A DNA stretch of 42,967 nt from Clostridia bacterium (GCA_004347685.1 SLTJ01000010.1:1-42967), one strand, 5' to 3'. Positions 1-7,433 are shown, numbered from the stretch's first letter. Numbers and translations are program-made. The notes: a model not told the origin generated them from the letters alone.

Positions 1-126
1 AACGGCCCAAATAGCCAATAATCGCCGAAAACGGGACTTGACAAAACCCTTCTATGTTGTTCTCACCACGAGAGGTGTAAGAAAGAAATTCTGTGGGTGA
101 CGCTGAAGCTATTGTCTAATAAGGCG

Positions 127-366
127 TCACGCCTTTCCGGCAAGGGCTCTAAGGTCATCCGCCGCCCTGCCCAGGAGGTCATGGAAACGCTGGCTTTCTT
201 CGGGGGACAGGTTCCAGAAGTCGTCCTGGTCGCCTTCCTCGCCGATTTCAATGGGAATATCAAAATCCTGGGCAATCACCTTAAGCAGCTCGCGCAGCTC
301 TTCCCGGCTCAACTGGTCTTTCTTTATGGCAGCCACGTGCTTACTTACCTTGGGGGATGGGAGCAT
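127..366 (-). CDS. small acidic hypothetical protein
   Basis: 79-residue protein of unknown function. The start is well supported on the minus strand: a GGAGGAGGTG ribosome site sits 6 nt before the ATG at 366, and a TTGTAA-17-TATAAT promoter lies just upstream. The sequence is helical and charged, with a SREELRELLKVIAQDF segment followed by an acidic stretch (IGEEGDQDDFW) and a second helix, and has no signal peptide or membrane segment. It is divergent from the TadE/G-like gene at 457. Size and charge would fit an antitoxin or small regulator, but no partner is visible on the short stretch downstream (1-126), so no function is assigned. Confidence 0.7.
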   Translation of the reverse strand: MLPSPKVSKHVAAIKKDQLSREELRELLKVIAQDFDIPIEIGEEGDQDDFWNLSPEESQRFHDLLGRAADDLRALAGKA

Positions 367-386
367 GGAAACACCTCCTCCCCACC

Positions 387-415
387 ATTATACCGGAAGC
401 GGTAGAAACTTACAA
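387..415 (-). promoter_or_regulatory. sigma-A-type promoter for the minus-strand gene at 127-366
   Basis: Read on the minus strand, TTGTAA (plus coordinates 410-415) and a perfect TATAAT (387-392) are separated by 17 nt. They lie about 20-45 nt upstream of the ATG at 366, with the ribosome site in between. Confidence 0.6.
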
Positions 416-456
416 CCGCAGCCGTCCAACTTTTAGAAGCAAAGCTGGGGATGCAC

Positions 457-960
457 ATGAGCTTTTGGCGGGACAGGAAAGGCGCGGCCTCAGCCCTCAT
501 CGGCGTCGTCACCGTGATGATGGCCATGATGCTCTTCGCCCTGGCCTTTGACGCCGCCTTCCTCTACGCCCGGCGGGATGCCATTAAACAGGCTCTGGAC
601 TACAGCAACCTGGCGGTCTACCGGGAGCTTGACCGGGAGCGGCTGGCGGACGGTGACCTGTATCTCAACGAGATCGCTGCCCAGGATACCTTCCGGGAGT
701 TCCTGGCCCAAAACCTGCGCCTGGACGGCAACCTTAACCCCCGGCCGGGCAGCCCGGCGGCGGGGCCGGTGCAGGTAGTGGACTTCCGGGTGTTCAACCC
801 CGGGGACCTACCTAACACCGACGGCCCGGGTAACCAGGTAACGGAGGTATCGGTCTACTCCCAGATCCGGGTGCCCGTGCGGCCGGTCTTTGCCGGCCTT
901 TTCGCCACGGTTTCCGTGCCGGTGGCCATCACCACCGACGTGCCGGACGGGTTGCCGTGA
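457..960 (+). CDS. TadE/TadG-like pilus-assembly membrane protein
   Basis: 167 residues. The N-terminus (SFWRDRKGAASALIGVVTVM) followed by a single hydrophobic helix is typical of TadE/TadG-like Flp-pilus minor pilins or prepilin-like proteins, whose short cytoplasmic tail precedes one membrane helix. The rest is a predicted extracytoplasmic domain of about 130 residues ending in a beta-rich stretch. The ATG at 457 is preferred over 451 because GGGG at 447-450 is correctly spaced only for 457. No other tad genes (CpaF, TadB/C) lie nearby, so this is an orphan. Family assignment rests on the N-terminal pattern only. Confidence 0.65.
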   Translation: MSFWRDRKGAASALIGVVTVMMAMMLFALAFDAAFLYARRDAIKQALDYSNLAVYRELDRERLADGDLYLNEIAAQDTFREFLAQNLRLDGNLNPRPGSPAAGPVQVVDFRVFNPGDLPNTDGPGNQVTEVSVYSQIRVPVRPVFAGLFATVSVPVAITTDVPDGLP

Positions 961-982
961 CACCCTATATGGCCTTCGATCC

Positions 983-1011
983 TTGATTGCCTTGCGCCCA
1001 AATGGTATAAT
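983..1011 (+). promoter_or_regulatory. promoter of the AbrB/RelE toxin-antitoxin operon
   Basis: TTGATT at 983-988, a 17-nt spacer and a perfect TATAAT at 1006-1011 with an extended -10 (TGGTATAAT). It lies 36 nt upstream of the antitoxin start. Confidence 0.7.
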
Positions 1012-1047
1012 AAAGAGCAAGGAACAAGGAAATAAGGATAGAGGTGT

Positions 1048-1416
1048 ATGGCAGTGTCCGAACCAGGATACAGGATGGTGCGTGTAACAAGCAAGCGGCA
1101 GTTTACCATTCCTAAGGCGTATTTTGATAAACTGCGACTGGGCGACACGGTAAAGTGTTACCTGGAAGGGGAGCGGTTGGTCTTGGAGCCGGTGCGCGAA
1201 GATTCTTTTTGGGATTTCTCCACCGACATCCTGCGGTCGCTCATCGCCGAAGGCTACCAGGGGGAAACCCTGCTGGCCGAGTTTGAGGCAAGGAAAAGGA
1301 AGGCCCTGCAGGCGTTAGGCAGCATGGTCGAAGAGGCGCGCAAGGAGGCCCAAGCGGGAAAAGGCCAGCCGGCGGACGCCGTGTTCCGCGAGTTGCTGGG
1401 TGAGGACGATGTATAA
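1048..1416 (+). CDS. AbrB/MazE-type antitoxin (SpoVT-AbrB domain)
   Basis: 122 residues. Residues ~8-50 (RMVRVTSKRQFTIPKAYFD, then LRLGDTVKCYLEGERLVLEP) match the swapped-hairpin AbrB fold: a 'TSKxQxTIPK' strand, an 'L..GD.V' turn and a final strand. The C-terminal half is helical and charged and is the likely toxin-binding and neutralising segment. It is the first gene of a two-gene operon; its stop overlaps the start of the RelE-like toxin by 8 nt, which suggests translational coupling. AbrB-type antitoxins normally repress their own promoter, so the TATAAT at 1006-1011 is the expected target (inference). GTG at 1054 is an alternative start. Confidence 0.85.
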   Translation: MAVSEPGYRMVRVTSKRQFTIPKAYFDKLRLGDTVKCYLEGERLVLEPVREDSFWDFSTDILRSLIAEGYQGETLLAEFEARKRKALQALGSMVEEARKEAQAGKGQPADAVFRELLGEDDV

Positions 1417-1693
1417 AGCGGTTTTGCTACCGCGCGCAGAGAAACAGTTACGCAAACTAAGGGACCAGCAGCTCATCCGGGAATTTCGGGAATGTTTACG
1501 GGAGGTATGCGAGCAACCCTTTCGCCGGAGCAAAGTTGGAGACCTGCAGGGCGTATGGGCACACGGTTTCTCTTACCGCTGCACAAGTTACAGGGTGGCG
1601 TATTTTATCGACCGGGAAGAACAGACCGTGTATGTCATTGGTCTGGGTTCCCACGAAGGGTTTTGGGAAGAAATCAAGCGTTACCTGAAGTAA
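1409..1693 (+). CDS. RelE/ParE-family toxin (mRNA interferase-like)
   Basis: 94 residues. The pattern is that of RelE toxins: N-terminal strand YKAVLLPRAEKQLRKL, helices with 'LIREFRECLREV', a central 'KVGDLQGVWAHGFSYRCTSY' and 'RVAYFIDREEQTVYVIGLGSH' strands. R/Y/H residues sit in the positions RelE uses for ribosome-dependent mRNA cleavage. The ATG at 1409 is chosen because GGTGAGG precedes it; a GTG at 1400 in the same frame is an alternative. It overlaps the AbrB-type antitoxin gene by 8 nt, the usual toxin-antitoxin arrangement. The gene appears full length. Confidence 0.85.
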   Translation: MYKAVLLPRAEKQLRKLRDQQLIREFRECLREVCEQPFRRSKVGDLQGVWAHGFSYRCTSYRVAYFIDREEQTVYVIGLGSHEGFWEEIKRYLK

Positions 1694-1737
1694 GTCTTAG
1701 CCCTTCCAGCAAGAACCATTGTCTGGGGGTGGTTTCC

Positions 1738-1872
1738 TTGGCTGATCGGGTCTATTGCCCCAACTGCAGGGAACTGGTGGAAACGAAGGTGGAAACCCGG
1801 GTGGAGACATATCCGGTCAAGGGCGAGGATATTCCGGTCAGTGGCGGAGTTACTGGCTTACATTCAAAATAA
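1738..1872 (+). pseudogene. truncated MqsA/YgiT-type zinc-finger antitoxin fragment
   Basis: 44-residue frame from TTG 1738, with GGGGGTGG 5 nt upstream. It begins ADRVYCPNCRELVETKVETR and continues with TYPVKGEDIPV, the N-terminal zinc-finger strand pattern of MqsA/YgiT-type antitoxins (first CxxC, then a 'Y.VKGE.I.V' strand). The second CxxC and the helix-turn-helix are missing: after GEDIPV the frame runs into GGVTGLHSK and stops. The overlapping frame at 1841 continues with unrelated sequence, so the gene looks cut by a deletion or fusion. It may still be translated. The family call is from motif memory. Confidence 0.5.
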
Positions 1873-1960
1873 GTTTGACCTGGAAGTGCACGACTGGTTA
1901 ACCGTCGGCAGGCGCTTTATTGAACAAAACAAGGAGGCCCTGGAGGACCTGGCCAAGTGA
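1841..1960 (+). CDS. short antitoxin-like ORF upstream of Doc remnant
   Basis: 39-codon frame from GTG 1841 encoding an AELLAYIQNKFDLEVHDWL segment followed by LTVGRRFIEQNKEALEDLAK. Its stop overlaps the GTG start of the Doc-like gene at 1957, the usual arrangement for an antitoxin placed before doc. No ribosome site is visible before the GTG, and the frame lies in the breakpoint of the zinc-finger fragment. It is therefore probably the C-terminal remnant of an antitoxin rather than a complete gene. Confidence 0.4.
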   Translation: MAELLAYIQNKFDLEVHDWLTVGRRFIEQNKEALEDLAK

Positions 1961-2400
1961 AGTACCCGAGCTTGGAGGTGGTCCTGGCCCTCCATTCAGA
2001 AACCATTGCCAGGACAGGCGGTGTATCCGGCCTCAGGGACCTCGCCCTGCTGGAATCGGCCCTGGTCCGGCCCCAGGGTACCTTTGACGGGAAGGAACTG
2101 TACCGCACGCTTTTTCTGAAGGCTGCCTGCCTGATGCATAGCTTGATCCTGAATCACGCCTTCCTTGACTGCGACTACCGTCTCTTTCAATACCGGCTGG
2201 CTGGTCTTAGGCGGCCTGGCTGTCCTGGCAGCCTGCATCGTTTTCTTGGCTCTGAGCCGCCGTGGCGGCCCGCCGGGAGGCAGCGGGGGCGGAGGCAGGG
2301 CTACCCGCTACCTCTCCTGGGCCGTGTTGGCCGTCCTGGCGCTCCTGGCCGCGGCCGCAGTGGTGCAGGTCCAGGCCGGACTGGCCATCAACAGCATTAA
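1957..2400 (+). pseudogene. doc: truncated Doc (death-on-curing, Fic-fold) toxin
   Basis: The first ~71 codons (1957-2169) read as a Doc toxin: PSLEVVLALHSETIARTGG, then GLRDLALLESALVRPQGTF and FLKAACLMHSLILNHAFLD. Doc enzymes follow HxFxDGNKR, the loop that binds the nucleotide and transfers the phosphate to EF-Tu. Here the motif is broken immediately after HAFLD and continues CDYRLFQ, without G, N, K or R. From that point the DNA is the start of the zinc-ribbon membrane gene in another frame, so the rest of the 147-codon frame is meaningless sequence. The toxin is almost certainly dead. Confidence 0.75.
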
Positions 2401-2731
2401 AAACGAGGCGGAAGAGCCGCTACGCATCCTGGTGGGCAGGTCTACCTGGACGCCCGCCAGCGCGGAAAGAACGCCGGGCTGGGGTATCCTCGCCCTCCTC
2501 ACCAATGCCGTAGGTGGAGTGGGCTACCTGATCGTGCGGCGGCGCCAGGTAGCCTGTACCACCTGCGGTCTGGAATTAAGCCCAGCCTACCAGGTGTGCC
2601 CGCGCTGCGGCGCCCGGCAGCGCCCCTCCTGCCCATCTTGCGGCCAGGGCACCGAAGAATGGTGGCAGTTCTGCCCTTACTGCGGCCGGGAACTGGGGCC
2701 CCAGGGCTCAGGCCAGGGCCAGGGAAAGTAA
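2165..2731 (+). CDS. membrane protein with C-terminal double zinc ribbon
   Basis: 188 residues. There are two or three hydrophobic segments: residues ~10-30 (WLVLGGLAVLAACIVFLAL), ~48-72, and one before residue 125. They are followed by a cytoplasmic double zinc ribbon with four CxxC knuckles (CTTC, CPRC, CPSC, CPYC) at ~130-178. A Gly/Arg linker separates the first helices. The TTG start at 2165 has no ribosome site and lies exactly where the Doc toxin sequence ends, so the original 5' end of this gene was probably lost in the event that truncated doc. Function is unknown; zinc ribbons of this kind often mediate protein interaction. Confidence 0.65.
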   Translation: MTATTVSFNTGWLVLGGLAVLAACIVFLALSRRGGPPGGSGGGGRATRYLSWAVLAVLALLAAAAVVQVQAGLAINSIKNEAEEPLRILVGRSTWTPASAERTPGWGILALLTNAVGGVGYLIVRRRQVACTTCGLELSPAYQVCPRCGARQRPSCPSCGQGTEEWWQFCPYCGRELGPQGSGQGQGK

Positions 2732-2798
2732 CCGGCATTTCTCTCTACGATGGCCAGTTCCATTTCCGCCCCGGATCACCGATGGAGGAAGATCGCCG

Positions 2799-3782
2799 TC
2801 AGGGCCGTCCGGAGACACGGATATCCACAGTGCTTCCACCATCAATGTGCAGGAGAAAACCTCCCTCTCCCAAGGTGGCCGCGGCGGTCACGCCGGAGGA
2901 GGGAAAGGCCCTCTCTCCGCTAGCGGGGCTAGGAAGCGCATCATGCCCGGGCTCCACCCGCCACGGTAGATCCCCGGTCAAAAACTCCCGACGGGGGACC
3001 CTGGCCCTTACCCGGAGAGGCAGGTCAGAACTCAGGGTGGCCTTGACCTGTCCCGCGTTCTGCACCGTCCAGTCGGCTGCCAGGTGATCCAGCACCAGAT
3101 TGACCGTCCCGGCCGTGGGGCCGGACTTAAACTCCAGGCGCATACCGGCCGGGACCAGCAAAGTCCACTGCTGCTCCGGGTGACCCGGACTGAAATCCCG
3201 GGGGACAGGGACATCACTCAGGGTAAGAAAGAGGGTATCCCCGGCCCGGCGGGTAGAGGCTGCCGCCAGGCTGGCCAGGCTGCGGGCCTCTTGCTCTGAA
3301 ACCGCCCGGATATGGGCTTGCCCGAAAAGGAGAACTTCCGGGCCTGTGGAAGAGCGGATTTCCACCCGGTCGCCGGCACCCTGCACCACTATCCCGGTCA
3401 CGCCTTCACCCGGCGGAATGCTTAATTCCGGCAAGGCCACCGTGTACTCGGCGGCGCTAAAACTGCGTTCCAAGGCCGGCAACACCCCGCTGGCGGCCAG
3501 GCCAGCCAGCCCCAGGGTGAACATGACTACGGCGATCACCGCGATAATGGCCAACCAGTCGTATTTAAGCCGGGGCTTCTCATCCCGGACAAAATACCCG
3601 GCCAGCAGGATTTCTCCCCCTAGAAGGATCGGGGTCACCGGCCACCACCGGTGAACCAACTCCAGGACCCTCCCCGGGCCGTCCTGAGCAACCAGCAGGG
3701 CTACCCCCAGGAGCACCAGTACCAGGCCCATGGAAAAGGAGCCTACGCGCCACTGCCGGAACGATCTTCCTTCGGCTGGCAT
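2799..3782 (-). CDS. LiaF/DUF4097-type envelope membrane protein
   Basis: 327 residues from the ATG at 3782, which has GGAGGG 6 nt upstream; the frame is open further but without a ribosome site. The N-terminal third has helical membrane segments (SFSMGLVLVLLGVALLVAQD, a second near WWPVTPILLGGEILLAGYF, a third at LAIIAVIAVVMFTLGLAGLA), as in the LiaI/LiaF-like DUF5668 region. The remaining ~200 residues are beta-rich with repeated strand patterns, as in the DUF4097 putative adhesin domain. Such proteins sit in the membrane and often take part in cell-envelope stress sensing. No LiaRS genes are adjacent. It converges on the zinc-ribbon gene. Confidence 0.7.
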   Translation of the reverse strand: MPAEGRSFRQWRVGSFSMGLVLVLLGVALLVAQDGPGRVLELVHRWWPVTPILLGGEILLAGYFVRDEKPRLKYDWLAIIAVIAVVMFTLGLAGLAASGVLPALERSFSAAEYTVALPELSIPPGEGVTGIVVQGAGDRVEIRSSTGPEVLLFGQAHIRAVSEQEARSLASLAAASTRRAGDTLFLTLSDVPVPRDFSPGHPEQQWTLLVPAGMRLEFKSGPTAGTVNLVLDHLAADWTVQNAGQVKATLSSDLPLRVRARVPRREFLTGDLPWRVEPGHDALPSPASGERAFPSSGVTAAATLGEGGFLLHIDGGSTVDIRVSGRP

Positions 3783-3807
3783 TCTTTTCCCTCCACGCCA
3801 AAGGGGG

Positions 3808-4077
3808 ATGGCCGAGGCCCAGGCTGGGGGAGTATCGGTGGCCGAGGTGGTAAGAAGGATCATTGACGAGCGCATCCGGGGCGACTCCGCCCGCCTGGGA
3901 GTTCTCGTGGTGGAGGACGCCGTGCGGCGGGTCATGGAGCCGCATGTGGACCGGCTGGCGGGGATGCTGGCCCACGCCGGCGTAGCCGCCGGCGCTGCGG
4001 CATGGCTGGCCAGGGCGCTGGTGAATCTCCTCACCCAGGTGGATCCCGACGAGCAAGACGATATATTTAACGTATAG
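3808..4077 (+). CDS. small helical hypothetical protein
   Basis: 89 residues from the ATG at 3808, preceded by AAGGGGG. It is rich in Val, Ala and Arg, with two charged helices (SVAEVVRRIIDERIRGD and VVEDAVRRVMEPHVDRLAGM), an Ala-rich helix (GVAAGAAAWLARALVNLL) and an acidic tail ending DEQDDIFNV. Codon third positions are strongly G/C on this strand, which supports real coding. It is divergent from the LiaF-like gene with only 25 nt between starts. A weak terminator follows. Family not recognised. Confidence 0.5.
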   Translation: MAEAQAGGVSVAEVVRRIIDERIRGDSARLGVLVVEDAVRRVMEPHVDRLAGMLAHAGVAAGAAAWLARALVNLLTQVDPDEQDDIFNV

Positions 4078-4091
4078 GCGGCAAGGGAGAG

Positions 4092-4112
4092 GGGAATTCT
4101 TCCCTTCTTTTT
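4092..4112 (+). terminator. weak rho-independent terminator
   Basis: A GGGAA / TTCCC stem (4092-4096 / 4100-4104) with a 3-nt loop is followed by TTCTTTTTCT. The stem is short, so it is a weak candidate ending the small gene at 3808-4077. Confidence 0.4.
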
Positions 4113-4298
4113 CTCCCAGTCCAGCTCTAGGAAAAAGTTTGCTGCAGCAAAATCACCTTTTGCTTCGTCTATACTGGCGAGGGTAAATCAAGGTTCGACC
4201 TCCGGGGGGAAGCCCAATTGGATGACGTGGAACAGATTATCAGACAAGGCAAGCCCGCTGGCCGGGTGAAAAACAAATTAGTGGACACGTGGTTTTCC
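4113..4298 (+). other. intergenic stretch with an open frame lacking a start
   Basis: Between the small gene ending 4077 and the padR promoter there is no annotated gene. A plus-strand frame is open for about 60 codons to the TAG at 4335 and includes the plausible segment FDLRGEAQLDDVEQIIRQGK. It has no start codon with a ribosome site and runs through the padR promoter. It may be the tail of a lost gene or chance. Confidence 0.25.
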
Positions 4299-4347
4299 TT
4301 GACAAGGGGAACACCTTTACGCTATGCTAATACATAGATAATCTATG
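4299..4347 (+). promoter_or_regulatory. padR promoter with overlapping palindromic operator
   Basis: TTGACA (4299-4304), an 18-nt spacer and TATGCT (4323-4328) form a sigma-A-type promoter. A perfect inverted repeat CATAGAT-A-ATCTATG (4333-4347) covers the expected transcription start, and its arms extend with one mismatch to ATACATAGAT / ATCTATGCAT. PadR regulators usually bind dyads with ATGTAT-like half-sites over their own promoter, so this is the likely autorepression operator (inference). Confidence 0.65.
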
Positions 4348-4382
4348 CATTCATTGCAAAGGTAAAAGGGGGCGGTTTTATC

Positions 4383-4730
4383 GTGACTGTTGACCGGCAG
4401 CTGCTCAAGGGAAGCACCGCCACCCTGGTCCTCTCCCTCCTGGAGCGGGAAGCCATGTACGGCTACCAGATCATCAAGGAAATCGAGGCCCTTTCCCAGG
4501 GGTTGTTCGCCTTCCAAGAAGGCACCCTTTACCCCATCCTCCACACCCTGGAGCGGGAAGGACTGGTGGTTTCCTACTGGGAGGATCGGGATACGGGCCG
4601 CAAGCGCAAGTACTACCGGATCACCGCGGAAGGGATCAAGGCCCTGGCCGGGCGCCGGCGGGAGTGGCAGCGCTTCCGCCAGGCGGTGGACCGCATCACA
4701 GGGGGAGAGGTGCAACCATGCCAGAGCTAG
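4383..4730 (+). CDS. PadR-family transcriptional regulator
   Basis: 115 residues. A classic PadR winged helix is present: LLKGSTATLVLSLLEREAMY, then GYQIIKEIEALSQG, the FQEGTLYPILHTLEREGLV recognition region, and a wing with GRKRKYYRITAEGIKAL. It is the short PadR-s2 subtype with a single C-terminal helix for dimerisation. GTG start at 4383 with GGGGGCGG upstream. It overlaps by 13 nt with the downstream permease-prefix membrane gene, the typical pairing in which PadR represses its own operon until a drug or envelope signal arrives. A palindrome over its promoter supports autoregulation. Confidence 0.92.
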   Translation: MTVDRQLLKGSTATLVLSLLEREAMYGYQIIKEIEALSQGLFAFQEGTLYPILHTLEREGLVVSYWEDRDTGRKRKYYRITAEGIKALAGRRREWQRFRQAVDRITGGEVQPCQS

Positions 4731-6001
4731 ACAATTACCTGGAGGATGTCTGCGCCCACATCAAAAACCGCGCGGTCCACGACCAGGTGAAGGAGGAACT
4801 GCGCGTCCACCTGGAGGAACTCTTCCAGGAGGCCCTGGCGGCAGGAAACGACGAAGGCGAAGCGGCCCGCCAGGCCTGTCGCCGCCTGGGCGAACCCGGC
4901 GCCCTGGGGAAGGAGCTGGACCGCATCCACCGGCTCCGCACGGACCGGCGCTTTTTCGCCTCCCTCACCCTCCTTTCCCTGCTGGGGCTTTTGGTGCTCT
5001 ACACCGCCCCGGGCGATACCGTGGCCCTGGTCCTGCGCCGGAGTGCCGGTACCCTTCTCGGACTGGCCCTGGTGCTGTGGGCGCCGCGCTTGGACTACCG
5101 CCGCCTGCTGGGCGCAGGCAAGATCCTCTTCCCGGCGGGGCTCACTCTCCTGGCTCTGAGCACGTTGGGCGCGCAGGTCCCTTACGGTGCGGCGGCCTGG
5201 CTCTTTGCCCTTGGCCTCCTCTTTACCCTCCTGGCCTGGAGCGGCCTCCTGGCGGAACTGAACAAGAGCAAACAGCAGGACTTCTTCCTGGCCCTCGGTT
5301 ACCTGGCCCTGCCGGTGGTAGCGCTCTTGGCATGGGAAAAGGTAACCCCGGCCGCCATCCTGGCCCTTACCTCCCTGGCCCTTTTGGGGAGGGCGGGTTT
5401 TTCCCGGAGGCAAACGGTGCTGGGAATGCTTTCCCTGGTCCTTCTTCCGGGAGTGGCCTTCTTGCTCTTGGCCGCGCCTTACCAGCTAGCCAGGCTGGCG
5501 GCTTTCCTCCGCCCGGAGGCCTACGCCGATGGCTACGGCTACGTGCCGCTGATGTTAAGGGACTATCTAGGCTCGGGAGGAATATTCGGGACCGGCATTG
5601 GCCGGGTCTGGAACACCCTCCCGCCCGGCGGCCTTTACAACGAGTATATCCTGGCCCCCTTCGTCCAGCAGACCGGGCTGGTGGGCGGGCTAATCCTCAT
5701 GCTGGCCGCAGGCCTTTTCCTGGGCCGGCTGTGGCGGACTGCCGGCAGGAATAATACGGGTCCCGGTTCCCTCTTGTTGGCGGGTACGGCGGCCTTTTTC
5801 GCCGTGCGTCTGGTGTGGAACATGGGGATGATCTCGGGCTTGCTTCCGGTCACCGCCGTGGGCCTACCCTTTGTTAGCCACGACCCGGCCATGTCTTTCT
5901 TGGACTTTACCCTGGTAGCCCTGGCGGCCGGTGTCCTAGCCCGGAGTCCCCGGCCCGCCGCCCTTCCGGCAAGCGAAAGAGGGGGGAACGGTCATGCCTA
6001 G
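4718..6001 (+). CDS. permease-prefix (HAAS-like) plus FtsW/RodA-like membrane protein
   Basis: 427 residues. Residues 1-75 (DNYLEDVCAHIKNRAVHDQV, VHLEELFQEAL, ACRRLGEPGALGKELDRIH) form the helical permease-prefix/HAAS-like domain that often accompanies PadR-controlled genes. About ten hydrophobic helices follow. The C-terminal part (LGSGGIFGTGIGRVWNTLP, then YNEYILAPFVQQTGLVGG) resembles the conserved loop and helix of the FtsW/RodA/SpoVE lipid II polymerase superfamily. Whether it polymerises glycan or merely shares the fold is unknown. The ATG at 4718 has GGGGGAGAGG upstream. It overlaps padR (13 nt) and the next lipoprotein gene (8 nt), so the three genes are one operon. Confidence 0.75.
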   Translation: MPELDNYLEDVCAHIKNRAVHDQVKEELRVHLEELFQEALAAGNDEGEAARQACRRLGEPGALGKELDRIHRLRTDRRFFASLTLLSLLGLLVLYTAPGDTVALVLRRSAGTLLGLALVLWAPRLDYRRLLGAGKILFPAGLTLLALSTLGAQVPYGAAAWLFALGLLFTLLAWSGLLAELNKSKQQDFFLALGYLALPVVALLAWEKVTPAAILALTSLALLGRAGFSRRQTVLGMLSLVLLPGVAFLLLAAPYQLARLAAFLRPEAYADGYGYVPLMLRDYLGSGGIFGTGIGRVWNTLPPGGLYNEYILAPFVQQTGLVGGLILMLAAGLFLGRLWRTAGRNNTGPGSLLLAGTAAFFAVRLVWNMGMISGLLPVTAVGLPFVSHDPAMSFLDFTLVALAAGVLARSPRPAALPASERGGNGHA

Positions 6002-6688
6002 ACCCGCTCTCCGGCCCGCCAGGAAGCCATTTTTCTTCCTCTCCCTGGTGGCCGCCCTTTTCGCCCTGGCCGGCTGTTCCCCGGCGCGGGACAGCGCCAC
6101 CGGGGGACAGCCCCCGCCGGAGAGGCGGAAACGCCGGCGCGGCAGTATGTCTCCCGCTCCCTGCAGTCCATCATCTGGGGGGAACTGGCGAAAAAATACC
6201 GGTTAGACCTCCAGGCAGCGGGCTCCCTTGCCCCGGCAGAGAGGGACGATCTCCTGCTACCCTTGAAGAAAGATTTCCTGGCCATCTCCGGGCCGGTCAC
6301 GGCCGCCGACCAGGTGCTGGACTACTACCTGGCCCCGGAAACCGGCCCCAAACCAACGGCCAGTTACTGGCTAAAGGAGGCAGCCGCCGGTCTTGGGGAA
6401 ACCCCGGAGCCCGACCCGTCCCAGGTAAGGGCCACCATGGCGCTCCTGGAGCGGCAGTGGCGGGAAAAGGCCAGGCCCGTGCTGGCGGACCTGGCCGGCC
6501 ACCCGGTGGTGGCGGCCTTCCTGCAGGAAGCGGACCAGGCCTTTGTTACAGCCGGCCAGGGGGGCCGGGCCAACTTCCTCCGCGCCCACGCCTATTTCCA
6601 CGACTTTAGCCTGCTCTTGGCCGGCCAACTGCCGGCCTACCCTGTTATACTACAAACGGGCGTAGAGCCGCCACCTCAAATTCCATGA
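5994..6688 (+). pseudogene. lipoprotein gene interrupted by a frameshift
   Basis: The ATG at 5994 overlaps the end of the FtsW-like gene. The first ~38 codons encode a signal peptide with a lipobox (FFFLSLVAALFALAGC) and a proline-rich linker. The frame then shifts by -1 within 6102-6121, where GGGGG (6102-6106) and CCCCC (6111-6115) runs lie. The second frame (ETPARQYVSRSLQSIIWGEL, later SGPVTAADQVLDYYLAPETG and RANFLRAHAYFHDFSLLLAG) stays open to 6688. Adding one base in either run would restore a protein of about 230 residues. It could be a true pseudogene or a sequencing error in the homopolymers. The mature domain is helical and not recognised. Confidence 0.65.
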
Positions 6689-6722
6689 ATTACGGGACAT
6701 CCTCAGATTGGAGGCGGTAAAT

Positions 6723-7433
6723 ATGGACAGACAGCGGCCGGGAGGTCCAAACCCTCTCGTCCTCGTGGTGGATGACGAGCCTGACCTGGTGCGTGGTCTA
6801 TGCCAGATACTCTCCAACTCAGGTTTTCGCGTCGCCACGGCCAGTGATGGCGAGGAGGCCCTGGCCGTCTTCCGGGCAGTACTGCCCGCTATCGTGGTGC
6901 TGGATCTGATGCTCCCTGGCAAGGATGGCCTGGAAGTCTGCCGGGAATTGCGCCGGGTTTCCGATGTCCCCATCTTGATACTGACGGCGCGGGACGACAC
7001 CCTCGATAAGATCCTGGGCCTCGAACTAGGCGCCGACGACTATGTGACCAAGCCCTTCCACGGACGGGAGCTGGTGGCCCGCCTCCGCTCCGTCCTCCGC
7101 CGTTCTAACCGCCAGTATCCAGGCGTCACGCTGAGTCTTGACGGCGGGCGGGTGCGGATCAACCTAGGTGCCCAGACCGTAACAGTGGCCGGGCAACCAG
7201 TCACCCTGACCCCGACGGAATTTGCTCTCCTTGTCCACCTGGCCAGGCATCCCGGCCGGGTCTTCTCGCGCGAGGAGTTGTTAGAGCAGGTGTGGGGGTA
7301 CGATTTCCCAGGGGACTTGCGTACGGTGGACGTGCACGTGCGTAGGCTGCGCCAGAAGATCGAGGCGGACCCGGCCAATCCGGTCCTTCTTTGTACCAGG
7401 TTTGGAGTGGGTTATGTGCTCGTTACATCGTAA
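6723..7433 (+). CDS. OmpR/PhoB-family response regulator
   Basis: 236 residues. The receiver domain (1-125) has the acidic pocket VVDDEP, the phosphoacceptor Asp61 in LDLMLPG, the conserved Thr in LILTA and Lys in GADDYVTKPF. The C-terminal winged helix (~140-235) has LTPTEFALLVHLARHPG, REELLEQVWGYDF, TVDVHVRRLRQKIE and a final GVGYVL wing. ATG 6723 with GGAGGCGG 5 nt upstream; a TTG at 6708 overlaps that site and is rejected. It overlaps the sensor kinase gene by 20 nt. Downstream, tandem TTCGTAAC-like boxes before the TolB-like gene are candidate binding sites. Confidence 0.95.
   Translation: MDRQRPGGPNPLVLVVDDEPDLVRGLCQILSNSGFRVATASDGEEALAVFRAVLPAIVVLDLMLPGKDGLEVCRELRRVSDVPILILTARDDTLDKILGLELGADDYVTKPFHGRELVARLRSVLRRSNRQYPGVTLSLDGGRVRINLGAQTVTVAGQPVTLTPTEFALLVHLARHPGRVFSREELLEQVWGYDFPGDLRTVDVHVRRLRQKIEADPANPVLLCTRFGVGYVLVTS

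Noticed and set aside
4390-5754. A 454-codon plus-strand frame.
   Set aside because: It overlaps padR and the FtsW-like gene in another phase and reads as Pro/Gly/Arg-rich sequence without family features. It is a shadow of GC-rich codons.
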